Shown one piece after another: positions 11,378 to 22,193 of a stretch of DNA of 64,000 bases. The position numbers were made by a program, and so were the translations under genes. The DNA is taken from assembly GCA_947069175.1 (NCBI GenBank), contig CAMTDV010000022.1:33171476-33235475 (forward strand). The letters run 5' to 3'. The notes below the pieces were generated by a model. The model was not told where the DNA came from. It ran no database searches and saw only the letters and a program-made list of their open reading frames with translations. The DNA comes from Scalesia atractyloides (lineage: Eukaryota > Streptophyta > Magnoliopsida > Asterales > Asteraceae). Every line of letters starts with the position of its first letter. The first letter of the stretch is position 1.

Positions 11378-11615
11378 AGTGGTTGGACTTTTATCAACAG
11401 AGGTTATATTTGATGAGATGACAGAGGATTGAGGATCAGCAGTGGTTGATCCAGCAGTGGCAAATTTTCACAGTTGTTAATAAAATCTATTCCTCAGATT
11501 GTGGAAGTGACTTTATATTGTGGAATCACAATGTCATATCCATAGTCTTGTGGTGAAGATTGTGGTATACCTGTAGGGTTAGTCTTGACAGACACATTAT
11601 CAAATGTAAATTTAT

Positions 11616-12420
11616 TTAGATCAAATAATTCTGCAGGGTTTGCTGGGATTTTAATGAAGAAAGTTCATTGAATTTTACATTCAAGGTGTCTTCCACACAC
11701 CTAGTCCTTGAATTAAAGACTCTATAGGCTTTAGCAGTGATTGAGTATCCTAGAAAATAACCATAATCTACTTTGGCTGCAAATTTTAAAATTGAATCTT
11801 TTAAGTTCAAAATAAAACATGGGCAACCAAAGATTCTAAAGTATGAGATCGGTGGTTTGATTTTATACAGTTTCATAAGCAGTTGTTTAATGCCTAGGGT
11901 TTATCAAGATTCTGTTTTGCACATAGCAATCATTGTTTACAGCCTCTGCTCAAAAGGTTAAGGGTAAATCTGATTCTGCAAGCAATGTTCGGCAGCTTCA
12001 ATCAAAGTTCTGATTTTCCTTTCAACCACCCCATTTTGTTTTGGTGTTCTTGGAATGCTGTACTGCCTTACAATTCCTTTTAACACACATAAATCATCCA
12101 ACTCTTTATTTCTGAACTCCGTGCCATTGTCACTCCTAAAGACTTTTACTGCCAGGTCAAATTGCTTTTCAACTTGTTTCACAAATCCCTGCAAGATACT
12201 TGTAGTCTCATCTTGGAGTGCAAAAAGTAAGTCCAAGTAAACCTTGAAATATCATCAACAATAACAAGGCAATACCTTTTTTGTTTAAGGCTCATGATTT
12301 TTACAGTGCCAAACAAGTACATATACAACAATTGTAAGCATTTACTTGTTTTGGACTCACCAATGAGCATGTATGAACTTTTATGTTGTTTGCCTTTTAA
12401 ACAGGAAACACAATGTTCAT
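11616..12420 (-). pseudogene. Integrase remnant, copia element B
   Basis: Minus-strand copia integrase. The core begins near 12,325 where the usual MDLFG reads MYLFG, so the first catalytic Asp is Tyr (codon 12,317-12,319). Next are LVIVDDISRFTWTYF, FRSDNGTEFRN (second Asp, about 12,140) and QNGVVERKIRTL (Glu, about 12,030). The C-terminal region (11,876-11,616) has PISYFRIFGCPCF and YGYFLGYS, standard for copia integrases. Frameshifts occur near 12,200 and 11,950. It follows the gag-pre-integrase domain of the same element. Confidence 0.85.
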
Positions 12421-12960
12421 CTCTTGTGAAAAATTTTCTGGTAGACCTCTTAGAAGGCCTTGTTTAGAGAGTGTGGTGATAGTTGTCAGATTTGTGTGCC
12501 CAAGTCTTTTGTGCCATAGTTCTGTCTCTTTGTTAGAGGCAGCTGAAAACAGACAGGTATCAATCATTGGATTATCCTTCAACATATCAACCACATACAC
12601 ATTGCCATTCCTATGAGCAACAAGTTGTGCTTTGCTCTCAGCTATGATTTGATCAATCTTTTTAACCAATTCTGGTCCAACAATCTGACAAGTTTTCTTA
12701 GTGAAGAATGACCCATAGCCCTTGTCACTCATTTGTGAAACACTAAGAAGATTAAATTTCAGATTGTCAACAAGATTGACATTTTCAAATTTGAGTTTCC
12801 CAGCCTGAACAGTCCCTAACCCAACCACCTTCCCTTTTGAATTATCACCAAAAGATATATCACCCCCTCCATGAGCCATGAAGTCTTTAAGAAGGGCTCT
12901 ACATCATGTCATGTGACTGGAGCCTCCAATATCTATATACTATAAACTATCAAGGCAAGT
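12421..12960 (-). pseudogene. Protease end and gag-pre-integrase domain, copia element B
   Basis: The minus-strand frame 12,879-12,421 carries AHGGGDISFGDNSKGKVVG, LKFNLLSVSQMSDKGY and LWHKRLGHTNLTTI, the typical copia gag-pre-integrase domain with the HHCC histidines. Just upstream (about 12,960-12,890) a decayed protease motif is readable (DIGGSSHMT for the usual DSGCSRHMTG), with stops. It follows gag across insert C, whose right end is at 20,996. Confidence 0.75.
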
Positions 12961-13138
12961 AGAAGCTTTCTACACAGGGGTAATTACTTAGTTTAGGTGG
13001 GTTTCCAAAGCCAAAATGGCTTTGGAAGGGGTCAGAGACATGTCAGTCTCAATTTTAGAAGAATGGTCAGTGGTTTGAACAGATCTTTGTAACATCTTTT
13101 AGACCCATCTCCTATCAGATGATAGTAACCGTGAGGAT

Positions 13139-13143
13139 GCCTA
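13139..13143. repeat. Target-site duplication GCCTA, left copy (element C)
   Basis: Same five bases at 20,992-20,996 after the right LTR. Confidence 0.85.
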
Positions 13144-14602
13144 TATAACATCTGACGAAATGGGTTCTAAAACCCGCTCCTTTTTGTAATCCAAGTATAT
13201 GTTATGATTTTTCATTATGCATTTATGATAAACGCTTAAGGAACTCGTTATATTATTAGTATTAATAAATAATAATAAAAAAATAAAATATAATATAATA
13301 AAAATAATTAGAATATATAAATATAATACTTTTTAAGCCCCAAAAAAAAAATAAAGGGTGGACCGCGGGATCGAACCCGGATCTCCACCCAAACTGAACA
13401 CACAACACACCACTACAACACACGCACAACATCTAAAAGAAACCAAATCCTATAACCATTAATATTTTCATCCCTATGATCCGGATCCAAAAGAAGGCTG
13501 TAACAGCCGAGCTTGAATCAAGCAATCATAAACATTTCCATTTTTCTTTACAATTAAACGCTGAAACTGTTTTCTAGTTGCATATTAGACTCAATCATCG
13601 AGTCAACAACATTCAAATTCAGTCGCACAATCATCTCGGCATTAAAACTTTTGACCGAAACTCTTGAAACTGAAAATCCAATCAAGCTACTGCCTTACTC
13701 TATAAATAGGAGCTTCTTAACTCAACTAGAACGCACCTACACTCATTACAAACTCTCTACAAGTCTCTGTTTTCATGTAAAACCTCGCCGGAAGTCCAAA
13801 ATTCGCCGGAATTTTGCCGAAATATCACCGTAGCTTCAATCGGTATAATCTTCACCCTTTTTCTTTCTTTTATTCTATTGATACCATGTATAAGCAATTA
13901 AGAATTATAAGAGTATTCAGGCAAATCAGATTCAATTGGATTTGTCAGCTTAATGTCTTTTTGAAGTAAAGAAGATGATCTGAACCTATATTTAAAACGA
14001 TTTAAAAACCGTATTTAAACCGGGTTAGACACACAGTCTAGTGGTGGTTACATTTTCCCTTACAGTCAAGTTCTCATATTAGGCCTATTTGTTCCTCGTT
14101 ACTAACAGGTGGAGCATTGCATTCCTAATATATTAGATCAACTCCATTTGATTGAGCCTTGATCTGACAGCACATCGCTTATCGTGCTCACATGTACATT
14201 GCTAGTTGATTGTATGGTTTGTGAATTATATTGCATATACGTTTCTCATATTTGGTTAACGCACATTATACTAAAGATAAAAAACATATCATTTTTCTTA
14301 ATGGTTAAATGGGATTCACTCGCCAACTTAGGTTGACCCAAATCTTTATTTTTACACATGATACAGGTGAACAGGTTTGAAGCAAGGAACATATAGATCA
14401 TGGGCCTTAGAAGAAAATAAAACGTTACTCGAAAGCTTTGTTTAGAACATTTTGTGTTTGTATGGATTATGTGTTGTTTGGAATATTTTACTTAAATTTG
14501 AAATAATAAATATGAAACTTTTATATTAGTAAATGTCATGAGCTTTGATGAAAACCCAATCATGCCCCGACTACCATATCCGCTGCAGGTCAGGGTGTGA
14601 CA
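13144..14602 (+). repeat. 5' LTR of element C (internally deleted)
   Basis: 1,459 bp. Matches 18,614-20,991 at both ends, but the segment corresponding to 19,497-20,438 is absent; the junction lies in GTGG near 14,041-14,047. It ends CAGGGTGTGACA and the primer site follows. It belongs to the same family as solo LTR E. Confidence 0.9.
13357..13419 (-). repeat. Antisense tRNA-like segment in C 5' LTR
   Basis: The minus strand reads GTTGTAGTGG, then a T-arm-like CCGGGTTCGATCCCG, then GGTCCACC. The B-box GGTTCGATCC is a good match to the RNA polymerase III internal promoter. Equivalent segments lie at 18,808-18,869 and, best preserved, at 47,851-47,916. Confidence 0.55.
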
Positions 14603-14605
14603 GAC

Positions 14606-14624
14606 TGGTATCAGAGCTAGTGAC
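14606..14624 (+). other. Primer binding site of element C
   Basis: TGGTATCAGAGCTAGTGAC, three bases after the LTR end. It is the common plant gypsy/copia site matching the 3' end of initiator tRNA-Met. Confidence 0.85.
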
Positions 14625-15459
14625 TATAGGGATATAGGATAGGTTATTAGACCCTTAGAGCCTATACTATAGTCAATTAGAATTTAATTGCTTACGTGTT
14701 AAGTTGGTCACATGCAAACTTATGACATTTATTTGTTTTACATCTCTTTCACACACAATTACATGCGAGCACACTCATTACTATGTAATTTTGTGTAACA
14801 TTCAATATGTTATAAATATTGTCAATATAACACGCATATATTATCGTCTTAACGCACGTCTTGATTCACACATATTTAAACATTTTTTTCCTTGCTTTTC
14901 TTTCATTTGTGATATTTTCATTTTTCAATCTCATCAAAGTGAGTTCTACGACGGGCATATAATAACTGGAAGGGTACAAGTACCGGTAGTCAAAACGTCC
15001 TGTCTAGGATTGGCATTCGTATAAATCCAAAATAATGGACCAGTGTGCCTACCTGGGCACTAACGATGAGAGTACGAAGGACCTATTAGGCCAAAGCATG
15101 CCACACCAAACGTTGTGTGAACTAACCCCACTTTGAGTTGTCACCGTGTCTACACCGGACACCTTCCGACCTTACACCTCGCAATCATGTTTTACGATTT
15201 TCATTCAGGTGGTGCGAGTGTTAACAGGCCAAAACCAATGTGAACCTTACAAGCCCAACAGTCATGGGGCCCACATGACTACCTAGGCCAAGTATGGGGG
15301 ACATATGGCGGCCCAAACATAAGCAGAGCCCAAGACATCCTATGGATGTAATGGATTTTCTCATTTATTTTGTGGATATTTAATTTTATTTCTAAAATTT
15401 ATGCGACATATATGACACCTATATGTCAAACTCATAACCTCGTTACGTAGTTCCTGTAG
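14625..15459 (+). other. Leader of element C
   Basis: Untranslated leader between primer site and gag. No conserved coding text is seen. Confidence 0.6.
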
Positions 15460-16874
15460 ATGTCTTCTAGGCACTCTCGTGGAGGTAGGAGATCAGGAAA
15501 ATCCGGCGAACGCATGGTTGCTCAAATAGCCCAAAAATGGCCGCCGTGATTCTCGATATCGTAATTCAAGTTCAGCAAGCTCTCGCTTCTAACCTCGTTA
15601 ATCCCAACAAACAAGGAGAACAAAATGCTACTAACCCTCCTGCAAACACCACCAAGTGCACTTAAAAGCACTTCAACTCATGTGACCATCCAAAATATGA
15701 GGGAACCGAAGGGTCACTGCTCTCCTTCGGTGGTTTGAAGAAATGGAAGAGTATGCATGAGTCATATACTCTGCAAAACGACATTCTTGCCAAGGTTGTA
15801 TATCTTTTTTCAGCCTACCTTTCTCAACTGTGACTGTCCCAACGACCGCAAGGTTCGTTATGTTACTGGTCGTCTATTTGGGGTAGCACTCACTTGGTGG
15901 AATGCTGAAAAGGGTAGAAGAGGCGCCGAAGCCACAGTAGCCCTAACTTGGGAACAACTGAGAGAACTCAAGACAAGACGTTTCTGCCCAAGAAGCGAAA
16001 TTAAGAAGCTGGAAGATGAGTTCTATTTCCTGAAGCAAAAAGAGGGAGATCATATAACCAACAACAAGAGGTTTCTCGCGTTAGCCCAAATGGTTCCAAT
16101 TTGTTCGCTCCTCTCTACCGTCTGATCGAGCATTACATTCTGGGTCTTCCTTTGAAGATTCAGGATTCAGTGATGAGTACTATGCCTGCAACTCTAGAAG
16201 CAGCAATGGAGCTAGCTACCGAGCTCACTGAAAGCCACATCAGGAATGGGGATTTCAAGGATGAGAAGAAGAAGGATGCAAGTAGCAAAACACCGACTGG
16301 AACCCCAAACCCAACTCAAGCCGAATCCTCTTCTCGATTCACTATCAAAAGAAAATGAAACAGGAAAAATTTTGCTGTCACCCAAACCAGTAAGCCAACT
16401 CCACAAGTCATACCCCTCCAAGCCATTCCAATCACCCAAGTGGCACCCAACCCAGCATACCCAAACAAGAAACCCTACACTGGTCCCCACCCTCAATGTA
16501 ATACCTGTCATTATCACCACCAACCCACCTTACCTTGCCGACTGTGTGCCAATTGTGGGCGTTATGGTCATTTAAGTAACACTTGCCGCGCTCCTCAAAA
16601 CCATACTCCACCTCTTGCCCAAAACATGACCCAACCCTACCAACAGCCAAACTATCCGTAGTACCTTATGTTAGAGCTTGTTTCAATTGTGGAGATCCTA
16701 CCCACTTCAAAAACACGTGCGCTGGTTAACATCATTAGCGCTCAAGCCCAAGCAAACCCAGTTAACCAAGCGAACCAGGAAAACCCAGCACCCCCACCAG
16801 CAAGAGGGAGAGCCTACAACATCAATGCAAACCTAGTTGAGGTCAACGACGGTGCGAACGAACAACCTAACTAG
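15460..16874 (+). pseudogene. Gag remnant with zinc knuckle, gypsy element C
   Basis: Gag is the nucleocapsid/particle protein. The likely start is ATG 15,460 (MSSRHSRGGRRSGKSGER), frame lost soon after. Later pieces: VALTWWNAEKGRRG and TWEQLRELKTRRFCP (15,880-16,000), EDEFYFLKQKEGD, IEHYILGLPLKIQDSV with LEAAMELATELTE (16,120-16,230), and the knuckle CANCGRYGHLSNTC (about 16,545-16,587, CX2CX4HX4C) preceded by an extra Cys/His cluster. At least four frameshifts or stops. The Gln/Asn/Pro-rich tail ends at 16,874. Confidence 0.85.
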
Positions 16875-17684
16875 CCTTTCTCCCATCATGAAGACTCAAG
16901 ACTTTGCTCCATCTGTTTAATTTTTTTCCTAATCCAAGCTTAAATAAATTCCATTTCTTGTTTTGACTATTCAAGTTACCATTGTTTTCAATTTGGGTAA
17001 TAATGTTTTAAGATTTTATTATTTCACATTAATGCCATTAACGCAATTTATATCACGCTATGCCAATTTGGTTCATACATGTCTCTATTCATCGTTTAAA
17101 TTTCATGTTATCATACATCATGACGAATCCCGTCTCATCATTTAGGGAAGTTAGGTCGTGTCTCACTTTTTCATAGACTGACCACTTCCTCATAACACAC
17201 GAGGGAGGTACCGCCGTCATTCAGTCTCGCTTTCCTCATATTCGAGACTCAAGCATTAGCACTTGTGTTTGTTTATGTTTGGTAGATTTTAGAACGAGTC
17301 ACATAGAGCTAATCATGACTTAATAACAAGGCCAATGAAAATTTGAAAAGGATATGGTGGATACGCCCCAGGTACTTCATATATATAAGTGTTCTTGTTA
17401 GGTGATCAAAAGCATTGTTAGACGATTATGGGAAGTTCCATGTAAGTAGTGTCAATCTCAATTTGGACATCGATGTGGTTGATGACTTCGTTTTGTGATG
17501 TAACTTTATCATTTTGACGCTTCGATTTTCTAAAAACCCTTTATAATGAGACCATATCCAGTTAGTCATCCCCTTGTTACAACGATTTTTCACCTCATAT
17601 ATCAAAAAGCGATTCATGTAGCAGGGTATTCAACCCTTACTAGGAACATTACCGCCTCAATCAAAATCCAAACTTCACAGTCAG
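16875..17684 (+). other. Region of element C where protease, RT and RNase H are missing
   Basis: About 800 bp without recognisable pol text. AT-rich, with no RT or RNase H motif in any frame that I can see. It may be residual linker sequence or unrelated filler left after deletion. Confidence 0.5.
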
Positions 17685-18532
17685 TTGGTTATGTATATCC
17701 TTTGCATCATCTCGGATCGAGATGGGCGTTTTACTTCACGCACATGGCCAGCCGTGCAATCAGCGTTAGGCGCTCGATTAGACCTCAGTACCGCTTTTCA
17801 TCCCCAAACTGATGGTCAATCTGAGCGCACAATTCAGACTCTTGAAGACATGTTACGATCATGCGTTATCAACTTCAAGGGCAATCGGGATGCTCATCTA
17901 CCATTGGTCGAATTCTCATACAATAACAGCTATCAATTGAGCATCGGTATGGCTCCTTTTGAAGCATTATACGGTCGTAAGTGTTGATCACCCTTGGCAC
18001 GGAATCAGTGAAGCACAGATCACCAGACCGGAATTAATCCAAGAAACAACCGATAAGATTCTTCAAATCCGCAACAATCTTCTAGCAGCTCAGAGTCGTT
18101 AAAAGAGTTACGCAGACAAACGACTCAAACCGCTCGAGTTTTGTTCTGGCCATCAAGTAATTTGAAAGTATCACCATGGAAGGGAGTTGTTCGATTTGGA
18201 CAAAAAGGCAAGCTAGCACCTTGCTGTGTTGGACCATTTAAAATACTCGGGAGAGTTGGTCCTGTAGCCTACAAGCTTGACTTACCTGAAGAACTCAGCA
18301 AGATCCATCCAACTTTCCATGTTTCTAACTTGGAAAAGTGCCTTGCCGACGAAAACCTCCATATACCGTTAGAAGATATTCAGATTGATGAGTCGATGCA
18401 TTTTGTAAGCGACCAGTATAAATCATGGACTTTGGTGAAAAACGCTTAAGGCAAAGTCGAATTCCTATAGTAAGGGTGCGTTGGGAGTCAAAACGAGGAC
18501 CTGAATTCACTTGGGAACATGAAGACTAATGA
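17685..18532 (+). pseudogene. Integrase C-terminal half with chromodomain-like tail, gypsy element C
   Basis: Reads ISDRDGRFTSRTW (second catalytic Asp, about 17,715), STAFHPQTDGQSERTIQTLE (catalytic Glu), LVEFSYNNSYQ and APFEALYGRKC (17,985), then after a frame change VSPWKGVVRFGQKGKLAP, RVGPVAYKLDLPEELSKIHP, TFHVSNLEKCLADE, and the end RQSRIPIVRVRWESKRGPEF and TWEHED with a stop at 18,530. These are textbook features of Tekay/Del-type chromovirus integrases; the last segment resembles their divergent chromodomain. The first catalytic Asp is missing with the deleted part. Confidence 0.85.
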
Positions 18533-18807
18533 GCGAAAAATACCCTCATCCTTTCCAAGATAAACCTACTGCCACTTAAATTTCGGGACGGAATTTCTAA
18601 AAGTAAGGGATACTATAACATCTGACGAAAAACGAGTTCTAAAATCCGCTCCGTTTTGTAATCCAAGTATATGTTGTGATTTTTCATTACGCATTTATTA
18701 TAAACGTTTAAGGAACTCGTTTTATTAGTATTAATAAATAATAATAAAAAAATAATGATGAATAAAATATATAAATAAATACCTTTGAAGTCCAAAAATA
18801 AATAAAG

Positions 18808-18869
18808 GGTGGACCGCGGGATCGAACCCGGGTCTCCACCCAAACCGAACCCACAACGCACCACAGCAA
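18808..18869 (-). repeat. Antisense tRNA-like segment in C 3' LTR
   Basis: Minus-strand copy of the segment at 13,357-13,419, with B-box CCGGGTTCGATCCCG. Closest relative with full stems is at 47,851-47,916. Confidence 0.55.
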
Positions 18870-19470
18870 CACACGCACAACATCTGAAAGAAACCGAATC
18901 CAATAACCATTTATATTTTCGTCCCTATGATCCGGATTCAAAAGAAGGCTGTAACAGCAGAGCTTGAATCAAGCAGTCATCAACATTTCCGTGTTTCTTT
19001 AGAATTAAACGCTGAAACTGTTTTCTAATTGCATATTAGACTCAAACATCAAGTCAACAACATTCAAATCAGTCGCACAATCATCTCGACATTAAAAATT
19101 TTTACCGAAACTCTTGAAACCGAAAATCCAATCAAGCTACTGCCTTACTCTATAAATAGGAGCTTCTTAACTCAATTAGAACACACCTACACTCATTACA
19201 AACTCTCTGCAAATCTCTGTCTTCAAGTTATACCTTGCCGGAAGTCTAAAATTCACTGGAATTTTGCCGGAATATCACCGTAGCTTCAATCGGTATAATC
19301 TTCACCCTTTTTCTTTTCTTTTATTCTATTGATAACTCGTATAAGCAATTAAGAATTATAAGAGTATTCAAGCAAATCAGATTCAATTGGATTTGTCAGC
19401 TTAGTGCCTTTTTGAAGTAAAGAAGAAGATCTGAACCTATGTTTAAAATGATTTAAAAACCGTATTTAAA

Positions 19471-19545
19471 CCGGGTTAGACACAGTCTAGTGGTGGACTG
19501 TGTGCACATGAAACATAAGGTCTCCGGTTCGAGTCTATATATGAA
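19471..19545 (+). repeat. tRNA-like cassette 1 in C 3' LTR
   Basis: Starts CCGGGTTAGACAC, then TCTAGTGGTGGACTGTGTGC (A-box/D-arm-like) and CCGGTTCGAGTC (B-box, 19,524-19,535). Separated from the next cassette by AT-rich DNA. Confidence 0.6.
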
Positions 19546-19590
19546 CTGTGTTGGTAAGTATATAAGATTAATAAAAATCTTATATCCTCC

Positions 19591-19660
19591 GGGTTAGACA
19601 CACAACCCAATTGGTCGGGCTATGTGCAACACGAAGCATAGGTCACAAGTTCCAAACCGG
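19591..19660 (+). repeat. tRNA-like cassette 2 in C 3' LTR
   Basis: Starts GGGTTAGACACACAACCC, with D-arm-like AATTGGTCGGGC; the B-box region is degraded (CAAGTTCCAAACC). Confidence 0.55.
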
Positions 19661-19760
19661 TTCAGTGCACTGTTCTTAGAATAAACCAAACCTTTTTAAT
19701 TAAATAAAATTATGGTTTTCTATAGTATGTATATAAGATTAATTAAAATCTTATATTCTT

Positions 19761-19832
19761 CGGGTTAGACACACAGCCCAATTTGTCGGGCTGTGTGCAC
19801 ACGAAGTGTTAGACGCGGGTTCGAGCCGGTTC
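19761..19832 (+). repeat. tRNA-like cassette 3 in C 3' LTR
   Basis: Starts CGGGTTAGACACACAGCCC, D-arm-like, with a clear B-box GGTTCGAGCC at 19,818-19,827. Confidence 0.6.
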
Positions 19833-19930
19833 CATCACATGATTCTTATAACTTATCCAACCTTTCTAAATTAATCAAAATATGGATTAATCCAGTAAGT
19901 GTATAAATGTAATTAAATCTTGATATATTC

Positions 19931-20010
19931 CGGGTTAGACACGTAGCTCAGTTGGTCGAGCTGCGTGCACATAAACGAGAGGTCACGAGTTCGAATCTCA
20001 CATGCTGCCT
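19931..20010 (+). repeat. tRNA-like cassette 4 in C 3' LTR (best A- and B-box)
   Basis: Starts CGGGTTAGACACG. The A-box TAGCTCAGTTGG (19,944-19,955) agrees with the tRNA consensus and GCTCAGTTGGTCGAGC forms a perfect 4-bp D-stem. The B-box GAGTTCGAATC is at 19,987-19,997. No complementary acceptor stem is seen, so it is not a functional tRNA gene. Confidence 0.65.
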
Positions 20011-20996
20011 AATGTCGACCGGTCCGATTCAAGGGGGGAAAAACAATTTATTTTATTAACCAAAACCTTTAATTATTTTCCCTAAAAATATATTTTTATA
20101 TATTAAACACAAATCAAAATATATATAGTAACAATAAACTAATCTAAATAATAACAAACTAATTACAAATACTAACTTAACCAAAAGAATGTATTTATCA
20201 AAATTATTATACGAACGTTTAGGTTAGCCATTATCGTTGCTTGGCATCTCAATCGTTCGTAATTTCGTCGAATCATAATCGCACCCACTAGGAGTGAATC
20301 TTACAACTCCCCTTTTTATCCACGTTTTTGGGGTGTATCATGTGTCGCTTTTGTTTATTTCACTAATTCAAACCTCGTGCTATTACCATTATGTGATCTA
20401 ACGTGCTAGGTGATATTGTTGTTTGTTGTTCTTTGTGGTTACATTTTTCCTTACAATCAAGTTCTCACATTAGGCCCATTTGTTCCCCGTTACTAACGGG
20501 TGGAGCGTTGCGTTCCTAATATATTAGTTCGGCTTTGTTTGATTGAGCCTTGATCTCACAACACATCGCTTATCGTGCTCACATGTACATTGCTAGTTGA
20601 TTGTATGGTTTGTGAATTATATTGCATATATGTTTCTCATATTTGGTTAACGCACATTTTATTAAAGATAATAAACATATCATTTTTCTTAATGGTTAAA
20701 TGGGATTCACTCGCCAACTTATGTTGACCCAAATCTCTATTTTTACATATGATACTGGTGAACAGGTTTGAAGCAAGGAACACATAGAACATGGGCCTTA
20801 GAAGAAAATAGACGTTACTTGAAAGCTTTCTTTAGAACATTTTGTGTTTGTATGGATTATGTGTTGCTTGGAATATTTTACTTAAATTTGAAATAATAAT
20901 ATGAAACTTTTATATTAGTAAATGTCATGAGCTTTGATGAAAACCCAATCATGCCCCGACTACCATATCCGTTGCAGGTCAGGGTGTGACTGCCTA

Positions 20997-22193
20997 TTTA
21001 CTCTTGGTTTTGAGGGCCTTTTGTAACCCTCATAACTAAGACGTACCTTTTGATAAATTGGTTGGCCATATCCTCTTGAGTCTAGTTGGTTGGTGGTGCA
21101 TCTGTTACCTGCACCTCTCTAGGAGCAGAGGTTTTGTGCAATGCTTTGGTAACAGGTGTTTCAACACTCACAAAGGTCTATTTAGACTTTCCTTTTGAAG
21201 TATTAGTCTTTGAACTCTCAAGTGTTTTGGATTTATACTCATTCTTTTTTCACATCAAAGTTTCTGATAAAGACACTCTTGAGTTTTATGATTTGTTTTA
21301 TTACAAATTGTATAGTTGATCACACTTGTTTTGTTAATGTCATAAGCTTTTAGAAGAAAACAGTTTTTGGTAACATGGTTCTTCTTTTCACATATATCAC
21401 AAAACAAGTTTTGGATCTTTTCTTTCTTTTTCCCTTTTTCAGACTTTTTGTTAGCAGATGTTGTAACATTTGTTGGTAAATATGTTATGGGAATGATTCT
21501 TACCTTTGGTGCTTTGACACCTTCAGTGGTTGAAAAAACCATTGGCTTGAAATTTTCAAGAATGTCACATTTATCAGACCATGTGGGTTTAAATTGATAT
21601 TTCTCAATCTTCTTAAAAGTTGAGGATCACTCATGTCTTTCTAAAACAATTTTATTTCCATTTTAATTAGTGACTTTTATTTCTTAACCAGCCAAGTTTG
21701 TTGGAACAATTTCAACCACGCCAGAATCATTTCCAGTAACATTTTAGAAATTTGGTCATTTTCTTTGAAACCAATGCCAAATTTTATGTTACTCTTGACC
21801 TGGTTTTCTAACATAATCTCATAACCTTTACAGGATTCCACCCATTTTTCACAAGTGATTTGGGTGGATTCCAACTACTTTTTGGAAACCTGATATTTTC
21901 TATCATAGTTTGGAGTTGGTCCTTGGTTATGCTAGCTTCATGTTTTAAGCTGCTGATTTCAGATTCTTTTTCAAACAGTTTAGTTTTTAGCTCTTTTGAA
22001 AGCTTTTTAAACTACAATTCATCATCAAAAATGTTATTCCTAAGGTTTTCATTCACCTCTTTTATGTTAGCAAAAGCTATGATACATTTATCTGAACATA
22101 GATCTTTTAAGACCTAAGGAGATACCTTAATGGCAACCATCATGGCACAATCACATTCACCTTCACAAACACTGGCATCCCATGGGTCAGACA
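20997..22193 (-). pseudogene. Gag C-terminal part with zinc knuckles, copia element B
   Basis: Minus strand. The open frame 21,542-21,255 (95 aa) is Lys-rich and holds the CCHC knuckle CDICEKKNHVTKNC (21,401-21,360) and a second Cys/His cluster CNKTNHKTQEC near its end. Upstream (21,600-22,193) only broken gag-like, Lys/Asn-rich text remains. Knuckles bind the packaged RNA. The segment is bounded by insert C at 20,996 and insert D at 22,193. Confidence 0.7.

Larger units (their letters stand above)
13144..20991 (+). mobile_element. Element C: Ty3/gypsy (Tekay-like) retrotransposon lacking RT-RNase H
   Basis: Plus-strand gypsy element inserted in B, flanked by GCCTA (13,139-13,143 and 20,992-20,996). 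LTRs are 13,144-14,602 and 18,614-20,991; the first lacks about 940 bp present in the second. A primer site follows the 5' LTR. It retains gag with a zinc knuckle and the integrase core and C-terminus; protease, RT and RNase H are missing between 16,875 and 17,684. Both LTRs start TATAACA rather than TGTAACA. Confidence 0.9.
18614..20991 (+). repeat. 3' LTR of element C (2,378 bp, full array)
   Basis: Starts TATAACATCTGACG and ends CAGGGTGTGACT. It carries the tRNA-like array at 19,471-20,010 that the 5' LTR has lost. Same family as solo LTR E (45,852-48,115, opposite orientation). Confidence 0.9.

Noticed and set aside
16212..16523. 103-aa minus-strand ORF
   Set aside because: Shadow of the gag of element C.
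19931..20010. Functional tRNA gene
   Set aside because: Good A- and B-boxes but no acceptor stem and mismatched anticodon stem; lies in a multi-copy LTR array.
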